Origin: Magnetococcales bacterium
GTDB taxonomy: Bacteria > Pseudomonadota > Magnetococcia > Magnetococcales > Magnetaquicoccaceae
Assembly (NCBI GenBank): GCA_011089965.1
Contig: JAANAU010000032.1
Location: 1 to 38,259, forward strand
DNA: 38,259 bases
Reading direction: 5' to 3'
Shown here: positions 16,703 to 24,612 of the stretch, piece after piece
How positions within the stretch are numbered: position 1 is the stretch's first letter
Layout of the letters: every line of letters begins with the position of its first letter
Notes under the pieces: model-generated
Told to the model about the DNA's origin: nothing
Seen by the model: the letters and a program-made list of their open reading frames with translations, nothing else
The model's database searches: none
Translations under genes and position numbers: made by a program

Positions 16703-18672
16703 GACAAGAACATCCTTATCGCGATGATGAACATGAGTACGGCATAGAACCAGCGCAGCACGTTCAAGGGGATGACCGATGTCAGCCATGCGCCGACCAT
16801 TCCGCCCACAAATGCGCCGGGAGTCAGGATCAGCGCCATGACCACCGGAGTATGCACCTCGAATGATCCGGTGTTCACCCCGTGCCACAACGCCACCATG
16901 GAACCGACGATTGATGCGAAAAAGACCAACGTGGCGCTGTTGGCAATGGCAGTGCGCAATGGCATGCGTGCGATGTATCGCTGCAAGGGCACCTCGATCA
17001 CCCCGCCGGTGATGCCGAGAATCCCGGAAATGATCCCCATCGGCAGGCCGAGCATGCCGTGTCGCGCCTTGGCGCTTTGCCATTCGGGCGGTGGCAGGTC
17101 GTCATCCACCCGGCTTCCGAAATATTTCTGCAACCAGGTGAGCCATGCCGACTCCTGTCCGCCTGGTGGCAGATCTTCATCCAGCATATCGCCGCTTTTC
17201 CGGTAGCCGCTCACCCGATACTCGGTGATTTCGACCAGCATCTTGATGCCGAGCAACAGCGCAAAAGCGCCCAGCAACCACTGGATGGCGGTTTTGCTCA
17301 TGACGTTGCCGATGAAATAGCCGAGTACCATACCGGCCATGGCCCAGGGGATCAGGGGACGACATTGGTGAAATTTCAGCAATCCCTGTCGCTGATAGCG
17401 CAACATGGCTGCGCCGTACATGAAGATGTTGGTGATGTAGGCCACCGGTCGCACCAGCAGCAGGCCATACCCGAAAAACCACATCAATCCGGTGACCTTG
17501 ATGATCCCACCTCCCATGGTCATCATGCCGCCGCTGATTCCGGAAATGAATCCGAGCAGCAACAGGCCAAGAAAATTCCCCGGCGTATAACCCAGAATCA
17601 ACAGTCTGGTTTCGTGGACCGGATCCCGTATCGCACCGACCGGATCTCCCGGAGTGGTCAAAGCGACATGTTTGCCCAAATTGACGCCCAACAGCCCTTG
17701 CATCTTCTGCCACCAGATATCCGCAGTGCGCGGGGCACGACTCTGGGGAGGCTGTTGCGGCGATGGGGACAGCGACTCTGGAGCGGCAAAGAGTGGCTCG
17801 GCAGAGGGATTCAGGGTAGAGGCCGGAGAACTCTTATGTACGAATGTGACCACCTCCTGGAAGTGGGTCACGAGTACGGTGGTCGGAATCGCATAGCCGA
17901 AGATCCGGCCATTGCCATCCTCGACCGCGAGATTGATGCCCACCAAATGGCCACTGCCGTTCACCAAAGGCCCACCATTTTGCGCCCAGTTGTAGACCGC
18001 ATCGGTGAGCATCAGATGGGTCAGTTGGTTGCCCTTGATCAGAACCGGCTCGGTCAGATCCATTTTGGCCAAGGTGCCAACCCGCTGGATCGCTTCGGTG
18101 CCCACGGGATCTCCCCACGCCTGCACCGGATCGCCAACCTTCAACACAGGTGTCTGTTCGAGTGCCAGATAGGGGAAGATGTCCTGGGAGACGATCTTGA
18201 TCAGCGCCAGATCGTGCTGCGGCAACACCTTGACCGTCTTGGCCGGATATTGCCGTGGTCCAAAGGGGGTCTGCACCCGGACCAGAATTTCGGCGAGATC
18301 CTGGATCAGATGTTGCGCAGTGACGACATACCCTTTTGGATTGATGATCACACCGGAACCGGTACTGACATAGGTTCCCTCCTGACCATTGGCCGCCTTG
18401 CTGATGCCGGCGATATTCACCATGGCCACACGGATGGGGTTGATCGTCTGGGAAACCGGTTGCGTCATGGCCACGCTCTGGGCATTCAACTCCGGGTTTG
18501 CGGATTGGGTTATGGTCAGCATCCCCAGACCCAGTTGATCCGCATGATCCCTTACCAGATGAATGCCCCAGGCGAACGTGCCGATGAACAGCACGATCAA
18601 CACCATGGCGGGGATTCTCCACGCCTGACGGCAGAACGGCGGAATATGGGGCAGATGTCTGTATGCTCTCAT
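16699..18672 (-). CDS. mamO: MamO, degenerate trypsin-like protease fused to TauE/SafE-like transporter
   Basis: The protein has 657 residues. After one transmembrane segment (about 20-40) comes a HtrA/trypsin-like domain (about 85-275). H121 (VVTAQHL) and D154 (HDLALIKI) of the triad are present, but the nucleophile position reads AQNGGPL, with N232 instead of Ser. It is therefore a pseudoprotease, in line with published work on MamO as a repurposed protease. H153 and H270 are at positions compatible with the di-histidine metal site described for Magnetospirillum MamO (recalled, not checked). Residues about 365-657 form an eight-helix TauE/SafE-type transporter domain. MamO is needed for magnetite nucleation and for activating MamE. 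Start supported by AGGACG upstream. Confidence 0.94.
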   Translation of the reverse strand: MRAYRHLPHIPPFCRQAWRIPAMVLIVLFIGTFAWGIHLVRDHADQLGLGMLTITQSANPELNAQSVAMTQPVSQTINPIRVAMVNIAGISKAANGQEGTYVSTGSGVIINPKGYVVTAQHLIQDLAEILVRVQTPFGPRQYPAKTVKVLPQHDLALIKIVSQDIFPYLALEQTPVLKVGDPVQAWGDPVGTEAIQRVGTLAKMDLTEPVLIKGNQLTHLMLTDAVYNWAQNGGPLVNGSGHLVGINLAVEDGNGRIFGYAIPTTVLVTHFQEVVTFVHKSSPASTLNPSAEPLFAAPESLSPSPQQPPQSRAPRTADIWWQKMQGLLGVNLGKHVALTTPGDPVGAIRDPVHETRLLILGYTPGNFLGLLLLGFISGISGGMMTMGGGIIKVTGLMWFFGYGLLLVRPVAYITNIFMYGAAMLRYQRQGLLKFHQCRPLIPWAMAGMVLGYFIGNVMSKTAIQWLLGAFALLLGIKMLVEITEYRVSGYRKSGDMLDEDLPPGGQESAWLTWLQKYFGSRVDDDLPPPEWQSAKARHGMLGLPMGIISGILGITGGVIEVPLQRYIARMPLRTAIANSATLVFFASIVGSMVALWHGVNTGSFEVHTPVVMALILTPGAFVGGMVGAWLTSVIPLNVLRWFYAVLMFIIAIRMFLS

Positions 18673-18741
18673 CGTGTCGTCCTGATCACATTCTCTTTTA
18701 ACACCGCTTTAACAGACCAATCCTGATTCAACCATTTGCAT

Positions 18742-20079
18742 TCATGCAGCAATGATCGAGATGTAAACGGTTGAGATCATCAAAAACAGCAGTGCAATCG
18801 GGATCCCCCATTGCAGATAGCCATGAAAATCCAACAGATCGCCGATCCTGCGTTGATCACGCGGCAACTCCCGGGCATATCGGGCCATGGTGCTGGCCAC
18901 GACCGGTCCAGCCGTCGCACCGGAGAGCGTGGCCGAAGAACCGGCCAATACACCCAGAGAGAGCGCCCACCAGATGGCGTCGCCCGGCAGATCGTGCGCC
19001 ATTCCCTTGACCACCGGGATCAACAGGGCAGTTGTGGGTCCGGCGTTGAAAAGCGGGGTGACGATGCCAGCCAGCCACATCAGGACCAGAAGCGTGGTCG
19101 TGCTTTGCGTGCCCCCCAGGGTGACGATGAGGGAGTGGAACAGATCCAGCACGCCTGCGGCCTGGAGTCCACCCACCATCACGAACAGGCCGAGAAAAAA
19201 CAACAGATCCCCGCCGCTCATCGCGGAAAAAAGATCGTTTCTGGGAATCCGGCCCCACACCAGCATGGCCGCTCCGGCCAATAGTGAAATCATGGCAGGC
19301 AGAATGCCGAGCGGTTTGGCCAGAAAAAATCCCGCAAGGGAGAGGAGGAAAGCCCATCCACCCACTCTGAACAGATAGGGATCCACCTCGATTCGCCCGG
19401 ATGAGGCATGTTGCGGGGAGAGTTGTGCCAAAGAGTGGTGAATCGCCTCCATATCCAACTGTCCGGCAGATGCACCGGTGGCGTATTTTTGGAATTGAAG
19501 GAGCAGTACCGCCAGCAGCACCAGGCAGGGAACCATCATGCCGACGATGAAATCATCGAAATGGAGACGGGCGACCGAGCCAATGATCATGTTGGGGAAG
19601 TCACCTATCAGGGTGGATGCGCCGCCCAGGTTGGAGGCGATCAATTCCGCAGCCACGAGAGGTGCAGCCGACATTGCCAATGATTGGCACAGTACCAGGG
19701 TCAACGGCAGCACGATCACCATGACGGAGAGATTGTTGAAACACAACGAGGCCGTGTAGGTGGCCAGAATCAACAGGGTCAGAATCAGCAGACGATTGCC
19801 CCGGGAATAGCCCACGGCCCGGAAGGCCAGAGCGTGAAAGATTCCGGAGCGGTAGAGTACGTTGGAGATCAACGACATGCCGAACAATAAAGCCAGACTG
19901 TCGAAATAGATCGCTTCAAACGCTTCCTGAAAAATATAGAAATCAAAAATCCAACCGAGTGTCAAAAACAGTACGGCACCGCCGAGCATGGCCACGCCAC
20001 GCTCCACCCGGTCGGTCTGCACCAGAATGAAAATCGCCACGAACAACGACAGCGTCATGACAACCCGGAAGGTCTCCAT
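18742..20079 (-). CDS. mamN: MamN, CitM/ArsB-type ion transporter of the magnetosome
   Basis: The protein has 445 residues with about 11 transmembrane helices and belongs to the ion transporter superfamily (ArsB/NhaD/CitMHS). The conserved half-repeat motif is visible as NLSVMVIVLPLTLVLCQSLA with the GGASTLIGDFPNMIIGSVA region (about 150-170), and again near FNAGPTTALLIPVVKG and SSATLSGATAGPVVAS. MamN is proposed to export H+ or carry another ion to keep the lumen alkaline enough for magnetite precipitation, because deletion abolishes crystals but not vesicles. It begins 3 bases after mamM. The order M-N-O is conserved. Confidence 0.93.
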   Translation of the reverse strand: METFRVVMTLSLFVAIFILVQTDRVERGVAMLGGAVLFLTLGWIFDFYIFQEAFEAIYFDSLALLFGMSLISNVLYRSGIFHALAFRAVGYSRGNRLLILTLLILATYTASLCFNNLSVMVIVLPLTLVLCQSLAMSAAPLVAAELIASNLGGASTLIGDFPNMIIGSVARLHFDDFIVGMMVPCLVLLAVLLLQFQKYATGASAGQLDMEAIHHSLAQLSPQHASSGRIEVDPYLFRVGGWAFLLSLAGFFLAKPLGILPAMISLLAGAAMLVWGRIPRNDLFSAMSGGDLLFFLGLFVMVGGLQAAGVLDLFHSLIVTLGGTQSTTTLLVLMWLAGIVTPLFNAGPTTALLIPVVKGMAHDLPGDAIWWALSLGVLAGSSATLSGATAGPVVASTMARYARELPRDQRRIGDLLDFHGYLQWGIPIALLFLMISTVYISIIAA

Positions 20080-20082
20080 GGC

Positions 20083-21069
20083 TCAAACCACCCCGAGATC
20101 CGGCGCTTCCGTATCGGCTCGCCGGGCAAAGCTCTGACGCATCTTTTCAAATTCACCATCCATCTGCTGCAATTCCGGTAGTGTGCCACTTGCGGATTTG
20201 AAATGGACGCTCACCTCGCCAAGATGGGGAATCGCATTCACCAGACGCTCCTCGACCCACAGACTGATCTCCTTGGCCCGTTCAATCGTCAACTCCGGAT
20301 CTGTGCCGATCACCAGGGTGATCCAGATATCCTGACCTACCCGACGGGTCCGGACGCTTTCCACCGACTTGACCCCGGCCACGGCGCGGGTCAACTCATG
20401 CACCTTCTGCACGGTCTCCTGTGGTGCGGAGACATCCATCAAACCCTGTAACGCCTCCATGGAGATCTTCACCCCCAGATGAAACAAATCCAGGCATTCG
20501 CCGACCGCCACCAGGGTGTCGAGCCACGGCATGTTCAGATAATGCGAACCGATGATGCCCAAAGCCACGGCCATGGAAGAGATTGCATCCGACTTCTGAT
20601 GGTCCGAGAGGATGGCCACAATCGGACTGTTGACCTGGTGGGCCACACAGCGGGTGTAGTACCACATGTAAATGTTGGCCCCAACCACGAACAGTGCAGT
20701 CCAGAGGGCGATCATGTGCGGGGCCTTGTGGGTCATTCCAGCCCCGGACAACACCTTGTCCGCCTCGAAATAGATGAACATCCCGGTGATGATGATCATC
20801 GACAAGCCAACCACCAGCGAAAACAGGAATTCTGCCTTGCCGTGTCCGAATTGGTGCTCCTCATCAATCGGTTTTTTGGAATATTTGAGTCCGAGCAGAA
20901 TGAGAAACGAGGTCAATACATCCTTGAGCGAATAGAGCGCATCAATCATCAACGCCTGTGAGCCGGAGATGAATCCGACAAACAGCTTGAGCAGGGATAA
21001 GCCGATGTTGACGACCAGACCTGTCCATCCCACAGTACGGTGACAGATCAGGCATTGCGGATAACTCAT
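20083..21069 (-). CDS. mamM: MamM, magnetosome cation diffusion facilitator
   Basis: The protein has 328 residues and belongs to the CDF family, with six transmembrane helices and a cytosolic C-terminal domain (about 215-300) that dimerises on metal binding. The putative transport site is Y46 and D50 (MIDALYSLKD) with H157 and D161 (SDHQKSDA), matching the Y-D-H-D set known for MamM. A CxxC (C6, C9) opens the protein, as in MamB. MamM stabilises MamB and carries Fe(II) into the vesicle. The start codon overlaps the end of mamL by 4 bases (ATGA), so translation is coupled. Confidence 0.95.
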   Translation of the reverse strand: MSYPQCLICHRTVGWTGLVVNIGLSLLKLFVGFISGSQALMIDALYSLKDVLTSFLILLGLKYSKKPIDEEHQFGHGKAEFLFSLVVGLSMIIITGMFIYFEADKVLSGAGMTHKAPHMIALWTALFVVGANIYMWYYTRCVAHQVNSPIVAILSDHQKSDAISSMAVALGIIGSHYLNMPWLDTLVAVGECLDLFHLGVKISMEALQGLMDVSAPQETVQKVHELTRAVAGVKSVESVRTRRVGQDIWITLVIGTDPELTIERAKEISLWVEERLVNAIPHLGEVSVHFKSASGTLPELQQMDGEFEKMRQSFARRADTEAPDLGVV

Positions 21070-21332
21070 AATTTCTCATCCCTGCGTCGGATGCGCATGA
21101 CCTTGCGAGCCAGATGGTGGACCGTTGACAATAAAAAACCGGCAATGAACGCCCCGGAAATGATCAAAATCAGAGGAAGTTCGAGTGGCGGTCCCACGAT
21201 CAGCCTGACCTGCACGGCATGCATGTTCTGGGAGGCAAAAATCAACAAGAGAATCGCCAACAGCAGAGACAGGAATGCCCGTGTCCGGCCATCCTTGTCC
21301 CGCTGCGGCGCTTTTTGCTGTGCCACCTTCAT
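21066..21332 (-). CDS. mamL: MamL, small magnetosome membrane-biogenesis protein
   Basis: The protein has 88 residues with two transmembrane helices (about 18-36 and 50-72) joined by a short loop (NMHAVQVRLIVGPPLEL) and a strongly basic tail (VHHLARKVMRIRRRDEKL). The fold is that of the LapA/DUF1049 family. MamL is essential for invagination of the inner membrane, and its basic amphipathic tail is thought to bend or bind the membrane. It sits between mamF and mamM, 7 bases after mamF. Size and topology match known MamL proteins. Confidence 0.92.
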   Translation of the reverse strand: MKVAQQKAPQRDKDGRTRAFLSLLLAILLLIFASQNMHAVQVRLIVGPPLELPLILIISGAFIAGFLLSTVHHLARKVMRIRRRDEKL

Positions 21333-21339
21333 GCCGGTT

Positions 21340-21660
21340 TCAAATATTTTCCGCCCAATTGCCGATCAGCGGCAATTTCCAGGCTCGCCCCGTGAAGACC
21401 GAAATCAGACCGATCACGGAAAATGTGAAGCACAACAGACTGGAAATGCCGAAGAACAGGCGTCCCAGCCCCGGGAACACCAGGCTGTAGATGGCCAGAA
21501 CCTCCCACATCCACAACACGATCCCCTGCCGGGCATGAAAGCGCACATAGGGATCCTCCCGGTTCACCACCAGAGGAACCAGCGAAAGAATGCCCAGGTA
21601 GCTCATGGCTGCGAGCATCCGGGTGGTCAAGCTGCGTGACATGGTCAATGTCGATGACAT
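21340..21660 (-). CDS. mamF: MamF/MmsF-family magnetosome membrane protein
   Basis: The protein has 106 residues, three hydrophobic segments, and belongs to the DUF4870-type family. Family hallmarks are MLAAMSYLGILSLVPLV near the start and the DPYVRFHARQGIVLW motif (about 36-50). MamF and MmsF control crystal size and shape, and MmsF forms proteinosomes that template magnetite. The gene lies between mamK and mamL, a placement I associate with Magnetococcus. In Magnetospirillum, mamF is in the separate mamGFDC operon. A second paralogue lies at 28337-28660. Which of the two is MamF and which is MmsF cannot be decided by eye. Confidence 0.88.
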   Translation of the reverse strand: MSSTLTMSRSLTTRMLAAMSYLGILSLVPLVVNREDPYVRFHARQGIVLWMWEVLAIYSLVFPGLGRLFFGISSLLCFTFSVIGLISVFTGRAWKLPLIGNWAENI

Positions 21661-21711
21661 TTTTTTTCTCCTTCTGTTTGAAGGTGGTTTGGCATGGTTG
21701 TTTTGGAAAGA

Positions 21712-22746
21712 TCAGGCAGAGGCGACGTGTCCGACCTGATCCCAATATTGCGGCGGCAATTCCATGGCCAGTTTCAGGGCACCGACAACGCCACAGTAGT
21801 CGGGATCCGGAACCTGCTGCACCTGCACCGTGCCGTAACCCTGCATCATCGCCACGATCATCTCTTCAAGACCACGAATCTTGGAGCCGCCACCGGTCAG
21901 ATAGATGTTCTTCAGCGCCTCTTCCTGATCCTCGGGATCGAAGACGCTGATCAAAGCCTGCAGATGCTCCACGATTTCGCTGACAATGGATTCGCAGGCC
22001 GTGCGGACCTCCTTGGTCAGGTTGATCGAGACCGGCTTGCCAGAGACGCGCATGTTGACGACAATCTCCTCCTTGGGTGTGCCGACAAAGGCATGCTGTT
22101 CCTTGATCTTGCGTGCCAGATTGTTGGTCATCTGTACGTGCGGATGGTTTTCGCGGATCAGGTTTTCCAGCACGACATCGATGTAGTTGCCAGCCTTGAG
22201 TACGGTCACCTGCTCGTTCACCCCAGGAATCGTACCCATCATGGCGCAGATGTCGGTTGTGCCGCCCCCGATGTCGATGATGATGGCGTTGTTCAATTGA
22301 TCGATGGCGTAGGCGGCCATGAACGGCTCCGAGACCACCATGGAGAGATCCAACAGTTCGTGCGTGATCTTCAACAACTGATTCTTGTTGAACAGCGATG
22401 CCCGAGCCGGTACGCCCAACACCCCGTAGATCTTCTCGCCGGGCAGAGGGTTCATGAGGGTGATGGCATGTTTGATCAACAGTCTGGCTGCTTCCGTGGC
22501 CTGGTCATTGGCATCCTTGAGCACGCCATCTTCCAGAGGATAGTGGATGTTCAGATAGGATTGCCGTTTGAGCGCCTCTTCGCCGATCATGTACGAATGA
22601 TGCATCAGCTTGACGCCAATGATATCCTTGGGATAACCGACAACGGAGCGGACCGTGGATTTGTCCCCACGGCTGGACATGATCATGGTCCTGGATGTTC
22701 CCAGGTCGATCCCGAGCAAGAGTGGACTGCGGTCGGTTTTTTGCAT
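21712..22746 (-). CDS. mamK: MamK, actin-like magnetosome filament protein
   Basis: The protein has 344 residues and belongs to the actin/Hsp70 ATPase fold. Phosphate 1 motif: LLLGIDLGTSRT (about 9-20). Phosphate 2: AIIIDIGGGTTDICAM (about 154-169). Adenosine motif: IYLTGGGSKIRGLEEM (about 297-312). MamK polymerises into dynamic filaments that position and segregate the magnetosome chain and interact with MamJ and related proteins. The length agrees with known MamK (about 347). Upstream of it, 77 bases away, is a mamJ-like acidic repeat gene, which matches the mamE-J-K order of Magnetospirillum. Confidence 0.96.
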   Translation of the reverse strand: MQKTDRSPLLLGIDLGTSRTMIMSSRGDKSTVRSVVGYPKDIIGVKLMHHSYMIGEEALKRQSYLNIHYPLEDGVLKDANDQATEAARLLIKHAITLMNPLPGEKIYGVLGVPARASLFNKNQLLKITHELLDLSMVVSEPFMAAYAIDQLNNAIIIDIGGGTTDICAMMGTIPGVNEQVTVLKAGNYIDVVLENLIRENHPHVQMTNNLARKIKEQHAFVGTPKEEIVVNMRVSGKPVSINLTKEVRTACESIVSEIVEHLQALISVFDPEDQEEALKNIYLTGGGSKIRGLEEMIVAMMQGYGTVQVQQVPDPDYCGVVGALKLAMELPPQYWDQVGHVASA

Positions 22747-22823
22747 GGTCTTTCTGTCCCTTCGGCGGATGTGAATGGAATCGTCGTTCCTGTCCCCTGT
22801 GTGGCCTCGGTGTGGGCCAACGT

Positions 22824-24557
22824 TTACTCTTTGGCCGGCTTGAATGCCTGGAAGACCGAACCGATGGCTCCCAGTACCGGCATGGTTACGATGCCGACCG
22901 CACCCACCACGATGTTGCCGGCTCCGATAACGATCTCGGCCACACCGCCGCCCGCACCCTTGACCCCTTTGGCAATGCGACGCGCAGCGCGGTCGGTGCC
23001 GGAGAGCTTCGGACCCGGAGCTTCCGGCATGGGATCCTCACCTGTCACCGTGGACTGCACCTTGCGGGCGGTCGCAGCGCTTCCCTCGACCACTGCACCC
23101 ACCATGTCACCAAGAACATTGAAAATCCCGCTTCCCAGCGACTCCACCGGCACCTCAACGGATCCATCCTCGGCAATGCGTCGTCCAGAACGCCTGCGAG
23201 GTTGTTTGGCAGCAGTTGCGGCCTCCGGTTGGGGGGTTGCATCGTCGGTTGCCTTGGGACGCGGTTTTTTGATCTCCAATTCCTCCGGCATCGGTTCATG
23301 ACCTTTCAACTGACGCAAAAACGCCTCAGTCAAACGGGTCTGACTCGGTGATGGGAGAGGATCCATCTTCATCCGGGAACCGGACGGAACCTTCATGGAA
23401 GGAGGCAGCAACACTGTGGGCTGGAGCGGTTTGGTGGTTTCAGCAGCAGGAGTTTCCACCGGCTGGATTGCAACGACAGGAGCGGCCTGCACCTCGACCG
23501 CCGCCGCAGGCTCTTCCGGTACGGAAGAGGTTTCAGGCGCGACAATCGTGGTGACATCTTCCTGGATCGTGAAACCGGTTGCTGTTGCGACTTCCGGTGC
23601 ATCGGTCACAGTCGGGGCCTCTTCAACAACAACCGGGGTCTCGGTTGGAGCCGGAGCCTCTTCTTGCGGAACCATGCGTGCCCGCAACGTGGCGCGCAGG
23701 TCAAAGCCATCCTCCATGCGTTTGGAGGCTGCATCCCGGATCATTTTCAAGACCCGCTCCTTTTCGGCAGCGGCCACATAGGGATCCTTCTTCGTCATGT
23801 TCAGATCAACCTTTGGGCTATCGTCCTCAGGTTTGGCCACCTCTTCGGCAGTCTGAGCCGACGTGCGCGCCAGGTCGGTGAAGTGATCTGCCAGTCCGGA
23901 CATTTCGGCCATCTTCTCAGTGATCGGATTGGTTGGCTTTTCTTCCGACGTGACCGCATCAACAGCAGGTGTTACGACAGGAGCGGCTTCGACAGCAGGT
24001 GTTACGACAGGAGCGGCTTCGGCAGCAGGTGTTACGACAGGAGCGGCTTCGGCAGCAGGTGTTACGACAGGAGCGGCTTCGGCAGCAGGCGTTACGACAG
24101 GAGCGGCTTCGGCAGCAGGCGTTACGACAGGAGCGGCTTCGGCAGCAGGTGCCTCGACAGGAGCGGCTTCGGCAGCAGGTGCCTCGACAGGAGCGGCTTC
24201 GGCAGCAGGTGCCTCGACAGGAGCGGCTTCGACAGCAGGTGCCTCGACAGGAGCGGCTTCGACAGGGGCGGCCTCGACAGTGGGTGATGCCACGGGAGCG
24301 ATCACAGCAGCAGGCGTTTCTTTGACTGCGGCGCGCTTCAATGTCGGCTTGGACTCTTCGGTTGGTGCCGAGACCGGGGATTTGCCGTTTTGTCTCACTT
24401 TCAGCTTATCATTGATCTGACGTTGCAACACGGCATCCATCTGGCTGGCAGCCGCATCCTCGGAACCCACTGGTTCGACTTCCACGGATTTCTCACCAAT
24501 GGATTGCGGCTTGACACTTTTTTTCTCTTCCCCAGGACCGTCTTTGATTTTTTCCAT
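22824..24557 (-). CDS. MamJ-like acidic repeat protein at the mamE-mamK interval
   Basis: The protein has 577 residues. A charged N-terminus (1-80) leads to ten or more in-frame copies of a decapeptide EAAPVVTPAA / EAAPVEAPAA (about 94-200), then Glu/Pro/Val-rich acidic sequence with two predicted helices (about 205-285), a basic patch (KQPRRRSGRR, about 448-457) and a C-terminal Gly/Ala/Ile-rich hydrophobic stretch (about 527-567, GGVAEIVIGAGNIVVGAVGI). There is no alignable family domain. Magnetospirillum MamJ has the same architecture and position: a central acidic repeat, a hydrophobic Gly/Ala C-terminus, and a location between mamE and mamK. There it ties magnetosomes to MamK filaments. 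I infer a functional analogue, not proven homology. A good AGGAGAAAC site precedes the ATG. Confidence 0.7.
   Translation of the reverse strand: MEKIKDGPGEEKKSVKPQSIGEKSVEVEPVGSEDAAASQMDAVLQRQINDKLKVRQNGKSPVSAPTEESKPTLKRAAVKETPAAVIAPVASPTVEAAPVEAAPVEAPAVEAAPVEAPAAEAAPVEAPAAEAAPVEAPAAEAAPVVTPAAEAAPVVTPAAEAAPVVTPAAEAAPVVTPAAEAAPVVTPAVEAAPVVTPAVDAVTSEEKPTNPITEKMAEMSGLADHFTDLARTSAQTAEEVAKPEDDSPKVDLNMTKKDPYVAAAEKERVLKMIRDAASKRMEDGFDLRATLRARMVPQEEAPAPTETPVVVEEAPTVTDAPEVATATGFTIQEDVTTIVAPETSSVPEEPAAAVEVQAAPVVAIQPVETPAAETTKPLQPTVLLPPSMKVPSGSRMKMDPLPSPSQTRLTEAFLRQLKGHEPMPEELEIKKPRPKATDDATPQPEAATAAKQPRRRSGRRIAEDGSVEVPVESLGSGIFNVLGDMVGAVVEGSAATARKVQSTVTGEDPMPEAPGPKLSGTDRAARRIAKGVKGAGGGVAEIVIGAGNIVVGAVGIVTMPVLGAIGSVFQAFKPAKE
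23971..24270 (-). repeat. Ten tandem 30-base repeats inside the mamJ-like gene
   Basis: Ten head-to-tail 30-base units start at 23971, 24001, 24031, 24061, 24091, 24121, 24151, 24181, 24211 and 24241. The first six (plus-strand view) begin GTTACGACAG and the last four GCCTCGACAG, and all continue GAGCGGCTTC. Partial units flank both sides. Each unit encodes ten residues (EAAPVVTPAA or EAAPVEAPAA). There are no spacers, so it is not a CRISPR array. The near identity implies recent expansion by slippage or unequal recombination. Confidence 0.95.
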
Positions 24558-24612
24558 CTCGTTGTTTCTCCTGTCAGCCGTTGTTCATTGGCGATGATGA
24601 GCTTCACTGCGG

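Noticed and set aside
23971-24270. CRISPR array
   Set aside because: Units are directly adjacent with no spacers and lie in frame within a coding sequence.
23664-24420. Long plus-strand reading frames across the mamJ-like gene (Arg/Gly/Ser-rich or Ala/Gly-rich)
   Set aside because: They are produced by the 30-base repeats being a multiple of three, which keeps several frames open. The minus-strand frame has the ribosome binding site, sensible ends and operon context.
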